Part shown: in pieces, positions 8,244 to 16,739 of the stretch
Layout of the letters: each line of letters starts with the position of its first letter
How positions within the stretch are numbered: position 1 is the stretch's first letter
Assembly: GCA_944323145.1 (NCBI GenBank)
Contig: CALURJ010000003.1
Span: forward strand, 62,001-126,000
DNA from: Candidatus Gastranaerophilales bacterium
GTDB lineage: Bacteria > Cyanobacteriota > Vampirovibrionia > Gastranaerophilales > Gastranaerophilaceae
Length of the DNA: 64,000 bases
Direction: 5' to 3'
Notes under the pieces: generated by a model
What the model was told of the DNA's origin: nothing
Seen by the model: the letters and a program-made list of their open reading frames with translations, nothing else
Databases searched by the model: none
Translations under genes and position numbers: made by a program

Positions 8244-8612
8244 CTAGAACATCAAGCCTGCTTCTCTTGCAGCATCAGCCAAAGCAGCTACACGACCGTG
8301 GTATAAGAAACCTCCGCGGTCAAATACTACGCATTCAATTCCTGCTTTTTTAGCTTTTTGAGCTATAGCTTCGCCTACAACTTTTGCAGCTTCAATATTT
8401 CCGCCGTGTGACAATTTCGATTTTAAATCTTTGTCATTGGAAGAAGCAGATGCTAAAGTTACATGGTTTACGTCATCAATTAACTGTGCGTAAATGTGTT
8501 TTGTGCTTCTGTAAACTGCCAATCTCGGAAATTCAGCCGTTCCTGACAATTTAACTCTTATAGTTCTGTGTCTTTTTTGAACTTTTGGTTTTCTGGCTTC
8601 TTGTTTAATCAT
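8244..8612 (-). CDS. rplR: Large ribosomal subunit protein L18
   Basis: L18 binds 5S rRNA and helps mount the 5S particle in the central protuberance. The 122-residue product has the family segments [18 protein letters not shown] and [28 protein letters not shown] place the start at the inner ATG (MIKQEARK) because AGAAAGGA lies 8 bp upstream; an upstream in-frame ATG would add 14 unrelated residues. It is the last ribosomal gene here: rpsE, rpmD, rplO and secY, which normally follow, are replaced by a terminator and a dnaJ-type gene. Confidence 0.96.
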   Translation of the reverse strand: MIKQEARKPKVQKRHRTIRVKLSGTAEFPRLAVYRSTKHIYAQLIDDVNHVTLASASSNDKDLKSKLSHGGNIEAAKVVGEAIAQKAKKAGIECVVFDRGGFLYHGRVAALADAAREAGLMF

Positions 8613-8679
8613 TTTATTTTCCTTTCTTGTACCCAAACCTTCTTGAAGAACCATTTCAAGGGTTTATACGGGCTATATT

Positions 8680-9021
8680 TTATACTTTTGTATCTATTAT
8701 CAGCTCAACTTTTGATTTATCAACATATTGTTGAACTAGATTTTGATTCCTTTTTCTATCTAGAAAATTAAATATATCTGACAAAATATATGGATTATCA
8801 ATGTTGGCTGCTATTCTTATGCCGTTGTCGGCAAGTTTTTTTGAAGTTTTTTGAGTATTGAAATAATCTTTCCAGTCAACATTTATAACACTGTATTTGC
8901 CGTTAGCATTGTATGTTTGGTTAACATAGTTTTTAACCTCATTATAATCTTTTTTTATCTCCTGAGGATTTGTACCGTACGGATAGCGTATATCATAAAT
9001 GCCTGAAAAAGAAACTTTCAT
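8680..9021 (-). CDS. Orphan protein inserted between rplF and rplR
   Basis: A 113-residue protein of unknown function in the same direction as its ribosomal neighbours, 5 bp after the rplF stop. It is Asn/Asp/Lys-rich and starts MKVSFSGIYDIRYPYG. Internal features are the short strands YSVINVDW and KVELIIDTKV and a helix ILSDIFNFLDRKRNQ. No insertion of this kind is normal in this conserved operon. The N-terminal F-S-G-I-Y resembles F-T-G-K-Y in the other orphan inside the same cluster (10493-10789). I do not recognise a family. Confidence 0.6.
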   Translation of the reverse strand: MKVSFSGIYDIRYPYGTNPQEIKKDYNEVKNYVNQTYNANGKYSVINVDWKDYFNTQKTSKKLADNGIRIAANIDNPYILSDIFNFLDRKRNQNLVQQYVDKSKVELIIDTKV

Positions 9022-9026
9022 GTTAC

Positions 9027-9566
9027 TTATTTCTTCCCTGCTTTACCGGCTTTACGTCTGATGTGTTCGCCTTCATATCTAACACCTTTTCCTTTGTAAA
9101 CTTCAGGAGGACGTTTAGATCTGATAAATGCTGCAACATCACCTACAGTTTGTTTGTTAGAGCCTTTTACTGAAATTTTTGTGTTAGCTTCAACAGAAAT
9201 TGTAATTCCTTCAGGCGGTTCAACAATAACAGGATGGGAATAACCTAAAGCTAAGTTTAAGTTTTTGCCTTCCATGTTTGCACGGTAACCAACACCCTGA
9301 ATTTCTAATCTTTTTTCAAACTGTTCTTTAACACCGTGAACAGCGTTAGCAACTAAAGTTCTTGAAAGACCGTATAAAGCGTCTGTTTCTCTTGATACGC
9401 CGATTTTAGAAAGTACGATGTGATTATCTTCAACTTTCACTTCAATTTCCGGGCGAACTTCTACAACTTCAGTTCCGTGAGGGCCTTTAACAGTAACTGT
9501 ATGACCTTCTATTTTAACTTCAACTCCTTGCGGAATTTCTATAGGTTTTTTTCCAATACGTGACAT
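9027..9566 (-). CDS. rplF: Large ribosomal subunit protein L6
   Basis: L6 lies near the sarcin-ricin loop at the factor-binding site. The 180-residue product starts MSRIGKKPIEIP and shows GPHGTEVVEVRPEI, GVGYRANMEGKNLNLALGYSHPV and the C-terminal RPPEVYKGKGVRYEGE. The start is taken at MSRIG, 9 bp after AAAGGAG, rather than an ATG eleven codons upstream. A 213-bp spacer filled with repeats separates it from rpsH. Confidence 0.98.
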   Translation of the reverse strand: MSRIGKKPIEIPQGVEVKIEGHTVTVKGPHGTEVVEVRPEIEVKVEDNHIVLSKIGVSRETDALYGLSRTLVANAVHGVKEQFEKRLEIQGVGYRANMEGKNLNLALGYSHPVIVEPPEGITISVEANTKISVKGSNKQTVGDVAAFIRSKRPPEVYKGKGVRYEGEHIRRKAGKAGKK

Positions 9567-9640
9567 TTTAATTTTCTCCTTTGGGTATATTGTGTACAAC
9601 GTTTAAGCTTTTCTACCAATTGAACTTAAACTTAAAATTG

Positions 9641-9711
9641 AATGGCTACGTTCCTTCTTTAGTTATTACCTCGAAGATTTATACAAAACCTAAGTGGTGG
9701 ATGGAACGGTT
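9641..9711. repeat. Spacer repeat family R1, copy a
   Basis: About 71 bp between rplF and rpsH. It shares ATTACCTC-AAGATTTAT-AAAA-CTAAGTGG-GGATGGA with copies b and c. It begins with a degenerate GAATGGCTACGTTC block and its last part (GGAACGGTTC) is also altered. Confidence 0.75.
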
Positions 9712-9812
9712 CTTGCTCGTTCGCTTTTAACGGGTCTAGTCTTTGCCTGCTCGTCTTGCTCACGCCAGCCGACACTGCAAAGCCGTCGCCCTCAGCTCAC
9801 TCGCGCTACGTT
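9711..9812. repeat. Spacer repeat family R2, copy a
   Basis: GCTCGTTCGCTTTTAACGGG at one end and CCCTCAGCTCACTCGCGCTA at the other match the ends of copy b near rplB. The element abuts the rpsH stop codon. It is noticeably more GC-rich than the surrounding DNA. Confidence 0.7.
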
Positions 9813-10211
9813 CTAATATACGTAGCAGAGAACTTCTCCGCCAAGATTTTCTTTTCTGGCTTTTCTGTCAGTTAAAAGCCCTTTGCTTGTAGAAACGATA
9901 GCAATACCCATACCTCCCAAAACTTTCGGAAGATTTTTAGCTTTGCTGTAGTTTCTCAAACCAGGTTTAGAAATTCTTTCTAATTTAGTGATGATAGGTT
10001 TATTTTTAGCATCATATTTTAGAATAATTTCCAAAACTTTGAATTTGCCTTCGTCTTTTACGCTGTAGTCAGTAATGTAACCTTCTTCTTTTAATAATTT
10101 AGCTAATTGAACTTTCAATTTAGAAGACGGCATAGAAACTGACGGGTGAGATACCATATTAGCGTTTCTAATTCTAGTTAGCATATCTGCTATCGGATCT
10201 GTCATTGACAT
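9813..10211 (-). CDS. rpsH: Small ribosomal subunit protein S8
   Basis: S8 is a primary 16S rRNA-binding protein and, in E. coli, the translational repressor of the spc operon. The 132 residues include [39 protein letters not shown] and the C-terminal [20 protein letters not shown]. It is probably first in a separate transcript (rpsH-rplF-orphan-rplR), because a plus-strand gene and a terminator lie between it and rpsN. The start could be the first ATG or two codons later. Confidence 0.98.
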   Translation of the reverse strand: MSMTDPIADMLTRIRNANMVSHPSVSMPSSKLKVQLAKLLKEEGYITDYSVKDEGKFKVLEIILKYDAKNKPIITKLERISKPGLRNYSKAKNLPKVLGGMGIAIVSTSKGLLTDRKARKENLGGEVLCYVY

Positions 10212-10492
10212 AAATCATTTCCTTTCGAGGACTTACCCACAGTTATAGGCAGTATCCTTTTTAACTATTACACCACTTACTGAATTAATTGTTGCTTTAT
10301 AAAAAAGCGTGTTTCAGCAGTCTGGAACTGTACTAATATATTATTATAAAAATCATTATTTTACAATAGCGAGAATATAATTATATAAATTTGTTACAAT
10401 CAGTTAATATAGACTTATAATAAAAGCAATTTCAAATATTCATTTTACTTAAGAAAATTGTGTAATGTGTGTTATAGAAAGGATTATTTATT

Positions 10493-10789
10493 ATGAGTCT
10501 AAATACTATGTCATCTTTGAATTTTACTGGGAAGTACTCTATGAATGCAAACCAAACAATGCCAAGTCAAGATGCTTGTTTGAAAAGAGATAATTTAGTT
10601 GGTTTTTGGACAACAAAAGCAAAAGATGGTGAAAAAGTATATAAACAATTAAAAGATTTTTACCTAAATGATTATAATAAAAATCCTAATGCGAAATTAG
10701 ATATTGTTCTGGAACTTCCTGATGCTGAAGACAAAAACTTTGAAGAAAGTATGAAAAAAGTAGGACAAAATTTCTCTAAGTTAGCTTAA
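10493..10789 (+). CDS. Orphan protein, opposite strand, inserted between rpsN and rpsH
   Basis: A 98-residue protein of unknown function read against the ribosomal genes. AGAAAGGA lies 10 bp before the ATG, and a strong terminator follows, so it is a complete transcription unit. The sequence is polar (SLNFTGKYSMNANQT at the start, then a charged helix KDGEKVYKQLKDFYLNDY and a strand KLDIVLELPD). There is no signal peptide or membrane segment. It breaks a cluster that is otherwise collinear in nearly all bacteria. The F-T-G-K-Y near the N-terminus resembles that of the orphan at 8680-9021. Confidence 0.6.
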   Translation: MSLNTMSSLNFTGKYSMNANQTMPSQDACLKRDNLVGFWTTKAKDGEKVYKQLKDFYLNDYNKNPNAKLDIVLELPDAEDKNFEESMKKVGQNFSKLA

Positions 10790-10812
10790 AAATATATACA
10801 GCTTAAAATAAA

Positions 10813-10851
10813 AACCAAAAAAGACCGCATCCCTCGGTCCTTTGGTTTTTA
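10813..10851. terminator. Bidirectional terminator between rpsN and the orphan gene
   Basis: AAAACCAAAaaaGACCG...CGGTCcTTTGGTTTT forms a long stem with A/T tracts at both ends. It should end the plus-strand orphan transcript and also the minus-strand rpsJ-to-rpsN transcript. Confidence 0.85.
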
Positions 10852-10866
10852 TTTATAAATTTAAGT

Positions 10867-10956
10867 GCTGGTGGAATTGCTACGCTCCTTTTTTAGCTTA
10901 GAAGATTTTACAAGTTTATATACAAAACCTGTGTGTCGGATGGAACGGCTACGTTC
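10867..10956. repeat. Spacer repeat family R1, copy b
   Basis: About 90 bp directly downstream of the rpsN stop codon. It has the hairpin block GAACG-GCTA-CGTTC at one end, GGAATTGCTACGCTCC at the other, and the shared TATACAAAACCT...TCGGATGG core. Confidence 0.75.
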
Positions 10957-11163
10957 CTACCAGCTTGCTTTTGTAACGCCCGGAAGTAAACCTTCGTGAG
11001 CCATTTTTCTTAAACAAATTCTGCAAAGGCCGAAATCTCTGTGGTAACCGTGAGGTCTTCCGCAGATACTGCATCTGTTATGAAGTCTTACTGCAGGGTA
11101 TTTACCGGCTGCAACAAGTTTTTCGCGTCTTAGTTCTTTGTTTATCATCGCTTTTTTAGCCAT
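10957..11163 (-). CDS. rpsN: Small ribosomal subunit protein S14, zinc-binding type
   Basis: S14 assembles into the 30S head. The 68-residue form keeps the zinc motif CSIC...CRIC, in [24 protein letters not shown], so it is the short zinc-dependent (type Z) form rather than the roughly 100-residue zinc-free form usual in cyanobacteria. It starts [16 protein letters not shown], slightly longer at the N-terminus than the standard 61 residues. Its TAG stop touches repeat R1b. Confidence 0.97.
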   Translation of the reverse strand: MAKKAMINKELRREKLVAAGKYPAVRLHNRCSICGRPHGYHRDFGLCRICLRKMAHEGLLPGVTKASW

Positions 11164-11210
11164 GAATTTCTCCTTTTTTTATTTTTTCTTGTAATAAAAC
11201 CCTGATTTTG

Positions 11211-11294
11211 GGTGGAGCGGCTACGCTCCTTATTTAGTCATTACCTCAAAGATTTATGTAAAATCTAAGTGGCGGATGGAGCGGCTACGCTCAC
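11211..11294. repeat. Spacer repeat family R1, copy c
   Basis: About 84 bp between rplE and rpsN, ending at the rplE stop codon. Two copies of GAGCG-GCTA-CGCTC bracket the core CATTACCTCAAAGATTTATG...CTAAGTGGCGGATGGA. This is the best-preserved copy. Confidence 0.8.
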
Positions 11295-11855
11295 TTATTT
11301 GTTCATCCCTTTGAAAGGCATACCGAGTAATCTTAATAATTCTCTTGCTTCATCATCAGTTTCAGCAGTTGTGATTACTGATACGTTCATACCTTTAACT
11401 AAATCAACTTCTTCATAAGTGATTTCCGGGAATAATGCTTGTTCTTTTAAGCCTAATGTATAGTTTCCGCGGCCGTCAAAACTTTTCGGGCTTACCCCTC
11501 TAAAGTCACGGATACGTGGAAGAACTACGCAGATAAGTTTTTGTAAGAAGTCATACATTCTTTCTCCGCGTAATGTAACCATTGCACCAACAGGCATTCC
11601 TTCTCTTAACTTGTATGATGCGATTGATTTTTTAGCTTTAGTAACTACGCATTTTTGGCCTGCAATTTTAGTTAATTGAGCTTCGATTGCTTCTGCAATT
11701 TTAGAGTTGTGAGAAGCTTCGCCAACACCCATATTCAAAACAATTTTATGAAGTTTTGGAATCTGGTTGATATTTTTATAGCCAAATTTTTCCTTTAATG
11801 CAGGAACTACTTCTTCTTGATATTTAGCTTTTAAGTTTTTGGTTTTAGTTGTCAT
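11295..11855 (-). CDS. rplE: Large ribosomal subunit protein L5
   Basis: L5 binds 5S rRNA and contacts the 30S head through an intersubunit bridge. The 186 residues include [40 protein letters not shown], the family signature around [20 protein letters not shown] and [19 protein letters not shown]. Length and motifs are normal. The rplX stop-to-start spacing upstream is about 45 bp. Confidence 0.98.
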   Translation of the reverse strand: MTTKTKNLKAKYQEEVVPALKEKFGYKNINQIPKLHKIVLNMGVGEASHNSKIAEAIEAQLTKIAGQKCVVTKAKKSIASYKLREGMPVGAMVTLRGERMYDFLQKLICVVLPRIRDFRGVSPKSFDGRGNYTLGLKEQALFPEITYEEVDLVKGMNVSVITTAETDDEARELLRLLGMPFKGMNK

Positions 11856-11900
11856 TTTCTTAATTTCCTTAATTCTGTGATACTGAAATTATAACACGAA

Positions 11901-12236
11901 TTATAATTTAGCATCTAATTGTTCACCACATTTTTTACAAACACGAACTTTTTTGCCGTCAACGACTTCATGTTTGATCCTTGTCGGTTTGTCGCAAGCT
12001 GGACAGATAACCATAACATTTGAAGCATCAACAGGAGCTTCTATTTTGATTAATCCGCCCTGGATACCTGCCATAGGCTGAGGTTTTTGAGCTTTTGTAA
12101 CCATATTTAAGCCTTCAACAGTTACAGTACCTTCAGAAACATTTACTTTTTTAATGTTTCCGGCTTTTCCTTTATCCTTGCCTGCAATAATCATTACTCT
12201 GTCAGTATTTTTTACATGCAATTTTTTCTTAGTCAT
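11901..12236 (-). CDS. rplX: Large ribosomal subunit protein L24
   Basis: L24 is an early assembly protein near the exit of the peptide tunnel. The KOW segment is VMIIAGKDKGKAGNIKKVN, near the N-terminus of 111 residues, followed by GLNMVTKAQKPQP. The C-terminal extension has two cysteine pairs, CPAC and CKKC, that could bind zinc. It lies between rplE and rplN, separated from rplN by an R2-type repeat. Confidence 0.97.
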   Translation of the reverse strand: MTKKKLHVKNTDRVMIIAGKDKGKAGNIKKVNVSEGTVTVEGLNMVTKAQKPQPMAGIQGGLIKIEAPVDASNVMVICPACDKPTRIKHEVVDGKKVRVCKKCGEQLDAKL

Positions 12237-12280
12237 TTTTTATATTCCTTTTGTTGTTTGTTATGAGGATTTTTTAATCT

Positions 12281-12369
12281 TGTTCGCTCGCGTTTAGCAG
12301 GTCTGCGGTTGAATACTACATAAATTTCATTTATTCCGTATTCAAGCCTTCGCCTTCCGCTCGCTCACG
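12281..12369. repeat. Spacer repeat family R2, copy c (diverged)
   Basis: TTGTTCGCTCGCGTTTAGC at one end and CCGCTCGCTCACGCTA at the other resemble the ends of copies a and b; the middle differs. It ends exactly at the rplN stop. Confidence 0.5.
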
Positions 12370-12738
12370 CTAAATAACTTCCGGAGCCAAAGAAACTATT
12401 TTCATATATCCTTTGTCTCTTAATTCACGGGCAACAGGCCCAAAAACACGTGTTCCGCGCGGATTGCCGTCTTTGTTGATAATTACTGCCGCATTTTCAT
12501 CAAATCTGATAACAGATCCGTCTGCACGCTTGATATCAGCTTTTGTTCTAACTACAACAGCTCTTACAACTTCAGATTTTTTTACAGGCATATTCGGGTT
12601 AGCATCTTTTACTGCGGCAACGATTTCATCGCCTACTGCCGCAAATTTTTTGTTAGAGCTTCCCATAACGCGTATACACAAAAGTTCTTTTGCACCTGTG
12701 TTATCTGCTACTTCTAATCTGGTTTCTTGTTGTATCAT
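12370..12738 (-). CDS. rplN: Large ribosomal subunit protein L14
   Basis: L14 lies at the subunit interface and contacts 16S rRNA helix 14. The 122-residue product matches the usual length and sequence: [38 protein letters not shown] and [20 protein letters not shown]. It is followed by a repeat-bearing spacer of about 133 bp before rplX, unusual for these genes. Confidence 0.98.
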   Translation of the reverse strand: MIQQETRLEVADNTGAKELLCIRVMGSSNKKFAAVGDEIVAAVKDANPNMPVKKSEVVRAVVVRTKADIKRADGSVIRFDENAAVIINKDGNPRGTRVFGPVARELRDKGYMKIVSLAPEVI

Positions 12739-12823
12739 TTTTCTTTTCCTTTATTTTTTTAAAGAATGTTTACTTTTTAGTCCTCTCATTACGCTATGGT
12801 AATGTTGACTCTAAGATATTTTA

Positions 12824-13069
12824 CTATCTTGCTTTTTCTACTACTTCTGCTAATGTCCAACGTTTGCCGCCTGAGATAGGTCTAGATTCAACGATTCTTA
12901 CAGTATCGCCTTCATTGCAAACATTGCCTTCATCATGAGCTTTATAGTGTTTATTTGATTCTATAATCTTTTTGTATTTCGGGTGTGGTTCGTAATCTGC
13001 GACTTTTACAACAATTGTTTTGTCCATTTTATTACTGATTACAACACCTTGTTTTTCTTTCTTAGGCAT
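12824..13069 (-). CDS. rpsQ: Small ribosomal subunit protein S17
   Basis: S17 is a primary 16S-binding OB-fold protein. The 81 residues include [38 protein letters not shown] and the C-terminal [20 protein letters not shown], all typical. It starts about 30 bp after rpmC within the rplP-rpmC-rpsQ-rplN order found in most bacteria. Confidence 0.98.
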   Translation of the reverse strand: MPKKEKQGVVISNKMDKTIVVKVADYEPHPKYKKIIESNKHYKAHDEGNVCNEGDTVRIVESRPISGGKRWTLAEVVEKAR

Positions 13070-13099
13070 TTTGTTTTTTCTCCTTAATTTTGCATAAGA

Positions 13100-13291
13100 T
13101 TATGCATTAGCCTTCTCACGTAATACAGTTTTTGCTTGAGCTATAAGTCTTTTTGTTTTAGAAATCAACGCTGTGTTTTCTAATTTGTGAGTTGAAAGTT
13201 GTAATTTGTAGTTAAACAAATCTTTCTTCCAATCAACTATTGCACTTTGCAGCTCTTCAACTGATTTTTCGCGCATTTCATTTAGTTTCAT
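13100..13291 (-). CDS. rpmC: Large ribosomal subunit protein L29
   Basis: L29 is a small two-helix protein near the tunnel exit. The 63 residues show MKLNEMREKSVEELQSAI and LFNYKLQLSTHKLENTALI, where family members more often read LRFQ. Length and position between rplP and rpsQ support the call. Confidence 0.95.
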   Translation of the reverse strand: MKLNEMREKSVEELQSAIVDWKKDLFNYKLQLSTHKLENTALISKTKRLIAQAKTVLREKANA

Positions 13292-13321
13292 CTTTTATTT
13301 TCCTTATAGTTTTGAGCGTTA

Positions 13322-13741
13322 TTACGCTTCTAACTTAGCTTTTTCTACTACTTTTACTTTAATAGGCAGTTTTTGAGCAGCCAATTCTAATGCGTGAACA
13401 GCAACATTTCTGTCGAAATAGTCAAGTTCAAATAGAATTCTGTTCGGTTTAACAACTGCTACCCAGTATTCCAAGTTACCTTTACCTGAACCCATACGAG
13501 TTTCTGCAGGTTTTGCAGTAATCGGTTTATCCGGGAATATTTTAATCCAAACGTTACCGCCACGTTTGATTTCACGAGTCATTGCACGACGTGCAGCCTC
13601 GATTTGTCTGCTGGTAATCCAGCCCGGTTCAACAGCTTGAAGGGCATATCCGCCAAATTCTAGTTTTGTTCCTCTAGTTTCTGTGCCTTTCATTCTGCCT
13701 TTCATCATTTTGCGGTATTTAGTTTTTTTAGGCTGTAACAT
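13322..13741 (-). CDS. rplP: Large ribosomal subunit protein L16
   Basis: L16 organises the A-site region of the peptidyl transferase centre. The 139-residue product starts [19 protein letters not shown]. It contains [40 protein letters not shown] and the typical [14 protein letters not shown]. It lies 31 bp after rpsC. Confidence 0.98.
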   Translation of the reverse strand: MLQPKKTKYRKMMKGRMKGTETRGTKLEFGGYALQAVEPGWITSRQIEAARRAMTREIKRGGNVWIKIFPDKPITAKPAETRMGSGKGNLEYWVAVVKPNRILFELDYFDRNVAVHALELAAQKLPIKVKVVEKAKLEA

Positions 13742-13772
13742 TTTTATTTACTCCATTTACTTTATTTTCTTA

Positions 13773-14498
13773 CTATTCAGCTTCGATGGCTCTGCGTCTT
13801 GGACGTCTGCCGCCTTTGTCGGAGCCTTCTTTGCCGCTTTTAGCTTTGATGTTCTGGTCTGCTTTTTCGCCCGGCATTAAATCGCCTTTGAAAATCCATA
13901 CCTTAACACCGATTTTACCCATAATAGTATCAGCTTCAGTGAATCCGTAATCTACGTCAGCACGAAGTGTTTGAAGAGGAATTCTTCCTTCTTTAGCCCA
14001 TTCTGAACGAGCGATTTCTGCTCCGCCTAAACGCCCTGATACCATAACTTTAATACCCTGAGCGCCGGCTCTCATTGTACGCTGCATTGCTTGTTTCATT
14101 GCACGTCTGAAAGCTACACGTTTTTCTAATTGCTGGGCAATTGCTTCTGCTACAAGCTGTGCATCTGCATCAATTCTTGCAACTTCTACAACATTGATTA
14201 CGACAGGTTTGCCGATATATTTTGAAACTTCTTTTTTCAAATCTTCAATACCTTGCCCGCCTCTGCCAACAACTATACCGGGTTTAGCAGTTACAACAGT
14301 TACGGTTGTATTTTGAGCTTTTCTTGAGATTAAAATCTTAGAAATGCCTGCTGTATAAAGTTTTTTCTTAATAAATTTTCTGATTTTTGCATCTTCTGCA
14401 ACGAATGCGCTATAATCTTTTACCTTAGCAAACCATGTGCTTACCCAGGGCTGGATTATACCGATTCTAAATCCTTTTGGATGTGTTTTCTGTCCCAT
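13773..14498 (-). CDS. rpsC: Small ribosomal subunit protein S3
   Basis: S3 forms part of the mRNA entry tunnel. The 241-residue product starts [18 protein letters not shown]. It has a KH domain with [19 protein letters not shown], the C-terminal domain [20 protein letters not shown], then [20 protein letters not shown] short basic tail ([13 protein letters not shown]) extends beyond the core. It lies between rplV and rplP as expected. Confidence 0.98.
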   Translation of the reverse strand: MGQKTHPKGFRIGIIQPWVSTWFAKVKDYSAFVAEDAKIRKFIKKKLYTAGISKILISRKAQNTTVTVVTAKPGIVVGRGGQGIEDLKKEVSKYIGKPVVINVVEVARIDADAQLVAEAIAQQLEKRVAFRRAMKQAMQRTMRAGAQGIKVMVSGRLGGAEIARSEWAKEGRIPLQTLRADVDYGFTEADTIMGKIGVKVWIFKGDLMPGEKADQNIKAKSGKEGSDKGGRRPRRRAIEAE

Positions 14499-14522
14499 TT
14501 TATTTACCTTTTGTTATTACTA

Positions 14523-14864
14523 CTACTTTTTAGTGATGTCACTTACTTTTAAAGTCAAATGAGAAGTGCGTTTAAGTCTTTTGTACATACGACCTTGCGC
14601 TCTTGTTCTGGCTCTTTTGTATGTAACGCTTTCATCAGCGAAGATTTCTGAAACTTTTAATGATTCAGCACCTACGCCATATTTTTCCTGTGCATTTGCA
14701 ACAGCAGCTTTAAGGTTTTTTTCAACCACTCTTGCTGCAAAATAAGGCATGAAACGCAACATATCCTGAGCTTCAACGACAGATTTACCTCTAACTTCGT
14801 TGATTACTCTGCGAAGTTTTCTTGCTGTCATTTTAATATCTGTTTGTCTTGCTTTAGCTTCCAT
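14523..14864 (-). CDS. rplV: Large ribosomal subunit protein L22
   Basis: L22 lines the peptide exit tunnel; its hairpin is a macrolide-resistance hot spot. The 113 residues contain RKLRRVINEVRGKSVVEAQD, AVANAQEKYGVGAESLKV and TYKRARTRAQGRMYKRLKRT, matching the family through to HLTLKVSD. Confidence 0.98.
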   Translation of the reverse strand: MEAKARQTDIKMTARKLRRVINEVRGKSVVEAQDMLRFMPYFAARVVEKNLKAAVANAQEKYGVGAESLKVSEIFADESVTYKRARTRAQGRMYKRLKRTSHLTLKVSDITKK

Positions 14865-14901
14865 TGTTTTTTTCCTTCTAAAATTGTGTGCGTAGCACTA
14901 C

Positions 14902-15183
14902 TTATTTTCTTTTTGCAGTTTTGTCTGAGCCTGCGTGTCCTTTGAATAATCTTGTAGGTGCAAACTCGCCTAATTTGTGACCTATCATCTGTTCTGTTAC
15001 ATATACGGGAACGTGAGTTTTCCCGTTGTGAACAGCGATGGTGTGTCCTAACATGTCAGGTACAATCATAGATGCTCTGGACCAAGTCTTAATTACTTTC
15101 TTTTCAGAGTTTGCATTCATTTTAGTAATTTTATTTTGTAGAGCTTCTTCTACGTATGGACCTTTTTTTAATGAACGTGCCAT
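14902..15183 (-). CDS. rpsS: Small ribosomal subunit protein S19
   Basis: S19 sits in the 30S head near the A-site finger. The 93-residue product starts [15 protein letters not shown]. It includes [20 protein letters not shown] and the C-terminal [19 protein letters not shown], typical of the family. The upstream spacer to rplB holds repeat R2b. Confidence 0.98.
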   Translation of the reverse strand: MARSLKKGPYVEEALQNKITKMNANSEKKVIKTWSRASMIVPDMLGHTIAVHNGKTHVPVYVTEQMIGHKLGEFAPTRLFKGHAGSDKTAKRK

Positions 15184-15221
15184 TAATTTATTCTCCTTTT
15201 GTGTTTTGGTTTGTTTTGGCT

Positions 15222-15293
15222 TCTTGCTCGCTCGCTTTTAACGGGGCTCCCGTTGTCGTCTACGCGACTCCGTACGCCCTCAGCTCGCTCGCG
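15222..15293. repeat. Spacer repeat family R2, copy b
   Basis: CTTGCTCGCTCGCTTTTAAC at one end and GCCCTCAGCTCGCTCGCGCT at the other, with a GC-rich centre (CCCGTTGTCGTCTACGCGAC). It ends at the rplB stop codon and matches copy a near rpsH. Confidence 0.75.
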
Positions 15294-16121
15294 CTATTTC
15301 TTTCTTCTTCTAACAATTAATTTATCAGAAGCTTTTCCGATTTTTCTTGTCTTATAACCAAGAGCTGGTTTACCCCAAGGTGTTTTCGGGTGTCCGCCGG
15401 GACCTGTTTTACCTTCACCACCACCGTGCGGGTGATCGCATGGGTTCATTGTAACACCGCGAACTGTAGGTCTGATACCTAAGTAACGTTTTCTTCCTGC
15501 TTTACCTATTGAAAGGTTTTTGAATTCTGCGTTGCCTAATGTACCGATTGTAGCCATACATTCTTTTCTTACCATTCTCATTTCTGAAGATGGAAGTTTA
15601 ATTGTTACGTAATTGCCTTCTTTAGCCATAACTTGTGCAGCGTTTCCGGCAGATCTAACCATAACACCGCCACGTCCCGGGGTAAGTTCAATATTGTGAA
15701 CTATTGTACCTAACGGAATTAATTCAAGAGGCAATGCATTACCTGTCTGAACAGGTGCATCCGGACCTGAAACAATTACGTCGCCTACATTAAGTCCTTC
15801 CGGTGTCAAGATATATCTTTTTTCACCGTCTGCGTAATATACTAAAGAAATTCTAACGTTTCTGTTCGGATCGTATTCAATAGTTTTAACTGTTGCGGGT
15901 ACGCCGAATTTTTCACGTTTAAAGTCTATGATACGGTATGCTCTTTTTACACCGCCGCCTTTGTGACGGCATGTAATTCTACCTGTATTATTTCTTCCTG
16001 CTGTTTTTTTCAATGATTTTAACAATGATTTTTCAGGAGTTGTGCAAGTGATTTCCTGATAATCACTTTTTGTCATCCCTCTTTGTCCGGGAGATGTCGG
16101 ATTTATTTTTCTGATTGCCAT
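15294..16121 (-). CDS. rplB: Large ribosomal subunit protein L2
   Basis: L2 binds 23S rRNA near the peptidyl transferase centre and bridges the subunits. The 275 residues include [39 protein letters not shown], the conserved [20 protein letters not shown] and the diagnostic [19 protein letters not shown]. Length and motifs are normal. Confidence 0.99.
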   Translation of the reverse strand: MAIRKINPTSPGQRGMTKSDYQEITCTTPEKSLLKSLKKTAGRNNTGRITCRHKGGGVKRAYRIIDFKREKFGVPATVKTIEYDPNRNVRISLVYYADGEKRYILTPEGLNVGDVIVSGPDAPVQTGNALPLELIPLGTIVHNIELTPGRGGVMVRSAGNAAQVMAKEGNYVTIKLPSSEMRMVRKECMATIGTLGNAEFKNLSIGKAGRKRYLGIRPTVRGVTMNPCDHPHGGGEGKTGPGGHPKTPWGKPALGYKTRKIGKASDKLIVRRRKK

Positions 16122-16189
16122 TTTTATTTTCTCCTTTGGCTTTGTACTGTTACGGGACTTGTGCCTTTCGCCCCTTTTTAATTATCTTG

Positions 16190-16347
16190 GATTATCGGCA
16201 ACTTGAAATTTTTCATTCCACTGTATAAATTTTTTTATTTATTCAGTTTCATCAAATTTCTCATTGAGACGTGCTGGGTTCGCTTTCTTCGTTCGCATAA
16301 TCATTTTATGCTCACTCGTGCTTACACGGCACACTAGCCAAAATCCG
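16190..16347. repeat. Spacer repeat family R3, copy a
   Basis: About 158 bp between rplB and rplW. GGATTATCGGCAACTTG, TTTCATTCCACT-TATAAAT, ATCAAATTTCTC, CGTGCTGGGTTCG and ACACGGCACACTAGCCAAAA appear in the same order as in copy c between rplC and rpsJ. The unit ends next to the rplW stop. Confidence 0.8.
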
Positions 16348-16656
16348 TTAAGCACCGATTAATTCTTCAATCGGGTCGCCTTCGATTGTTACGATGGCTT
16401 TTTTGGAAGAATCTGTTCTTCCGAATTTATATCCCATTCTTTTTTCGTGAGAAGGCATATAAACTGTTCTTACTTTTTTAACCTTTCTACCAGGAAAAGC
16501 TAATTCTACTGCCTGGGCAATTTCAACTTTTGTTGCATCTTTTACAACTTCAAAAGTGTATTGTCCTAAAGTTGTAGCACCTACTGACTTTTCAGTGATG
16601 ATAGGTTTTTTGATTACATCATATAATTTTTCTGTATTTGTTCTTGCTTTACTCAT
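16348..16656 (-). CDS. rplW: Large ribosomal subunit protein L23
   Basis: L23 lies at the tunnel exit and docks trigger factor and SRP. The 102-residue protein contains KKPIITEKSVGATTLGQYTF, the middle helix VEIAQAVELAFPGRKVKKVR and the C-terminal SSKKAIVTIEGDPIEE. It fits the rplD-rplW-rplB order; its stop is next to repeat R3a. Confidence 0.97.
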   Translation of the reverse strand: MSKARTNTEKLYDVIKKPIITEKSVGATTLGQYTFEVVKDATKVEIAQAVELAFPGRKVKKVRTVYMPSHEKRMGYKFGRTDSSKKAIVTIEGDPIEELIGA

Positions 16657-16739
16657 TATTTTTTCCTTTATAATTTTTGAATGAGGTCCCGAAACAAGTT
16701 CGAGATTAAGCTTCTGTACGCCTCATTTCTTCGGCTACA

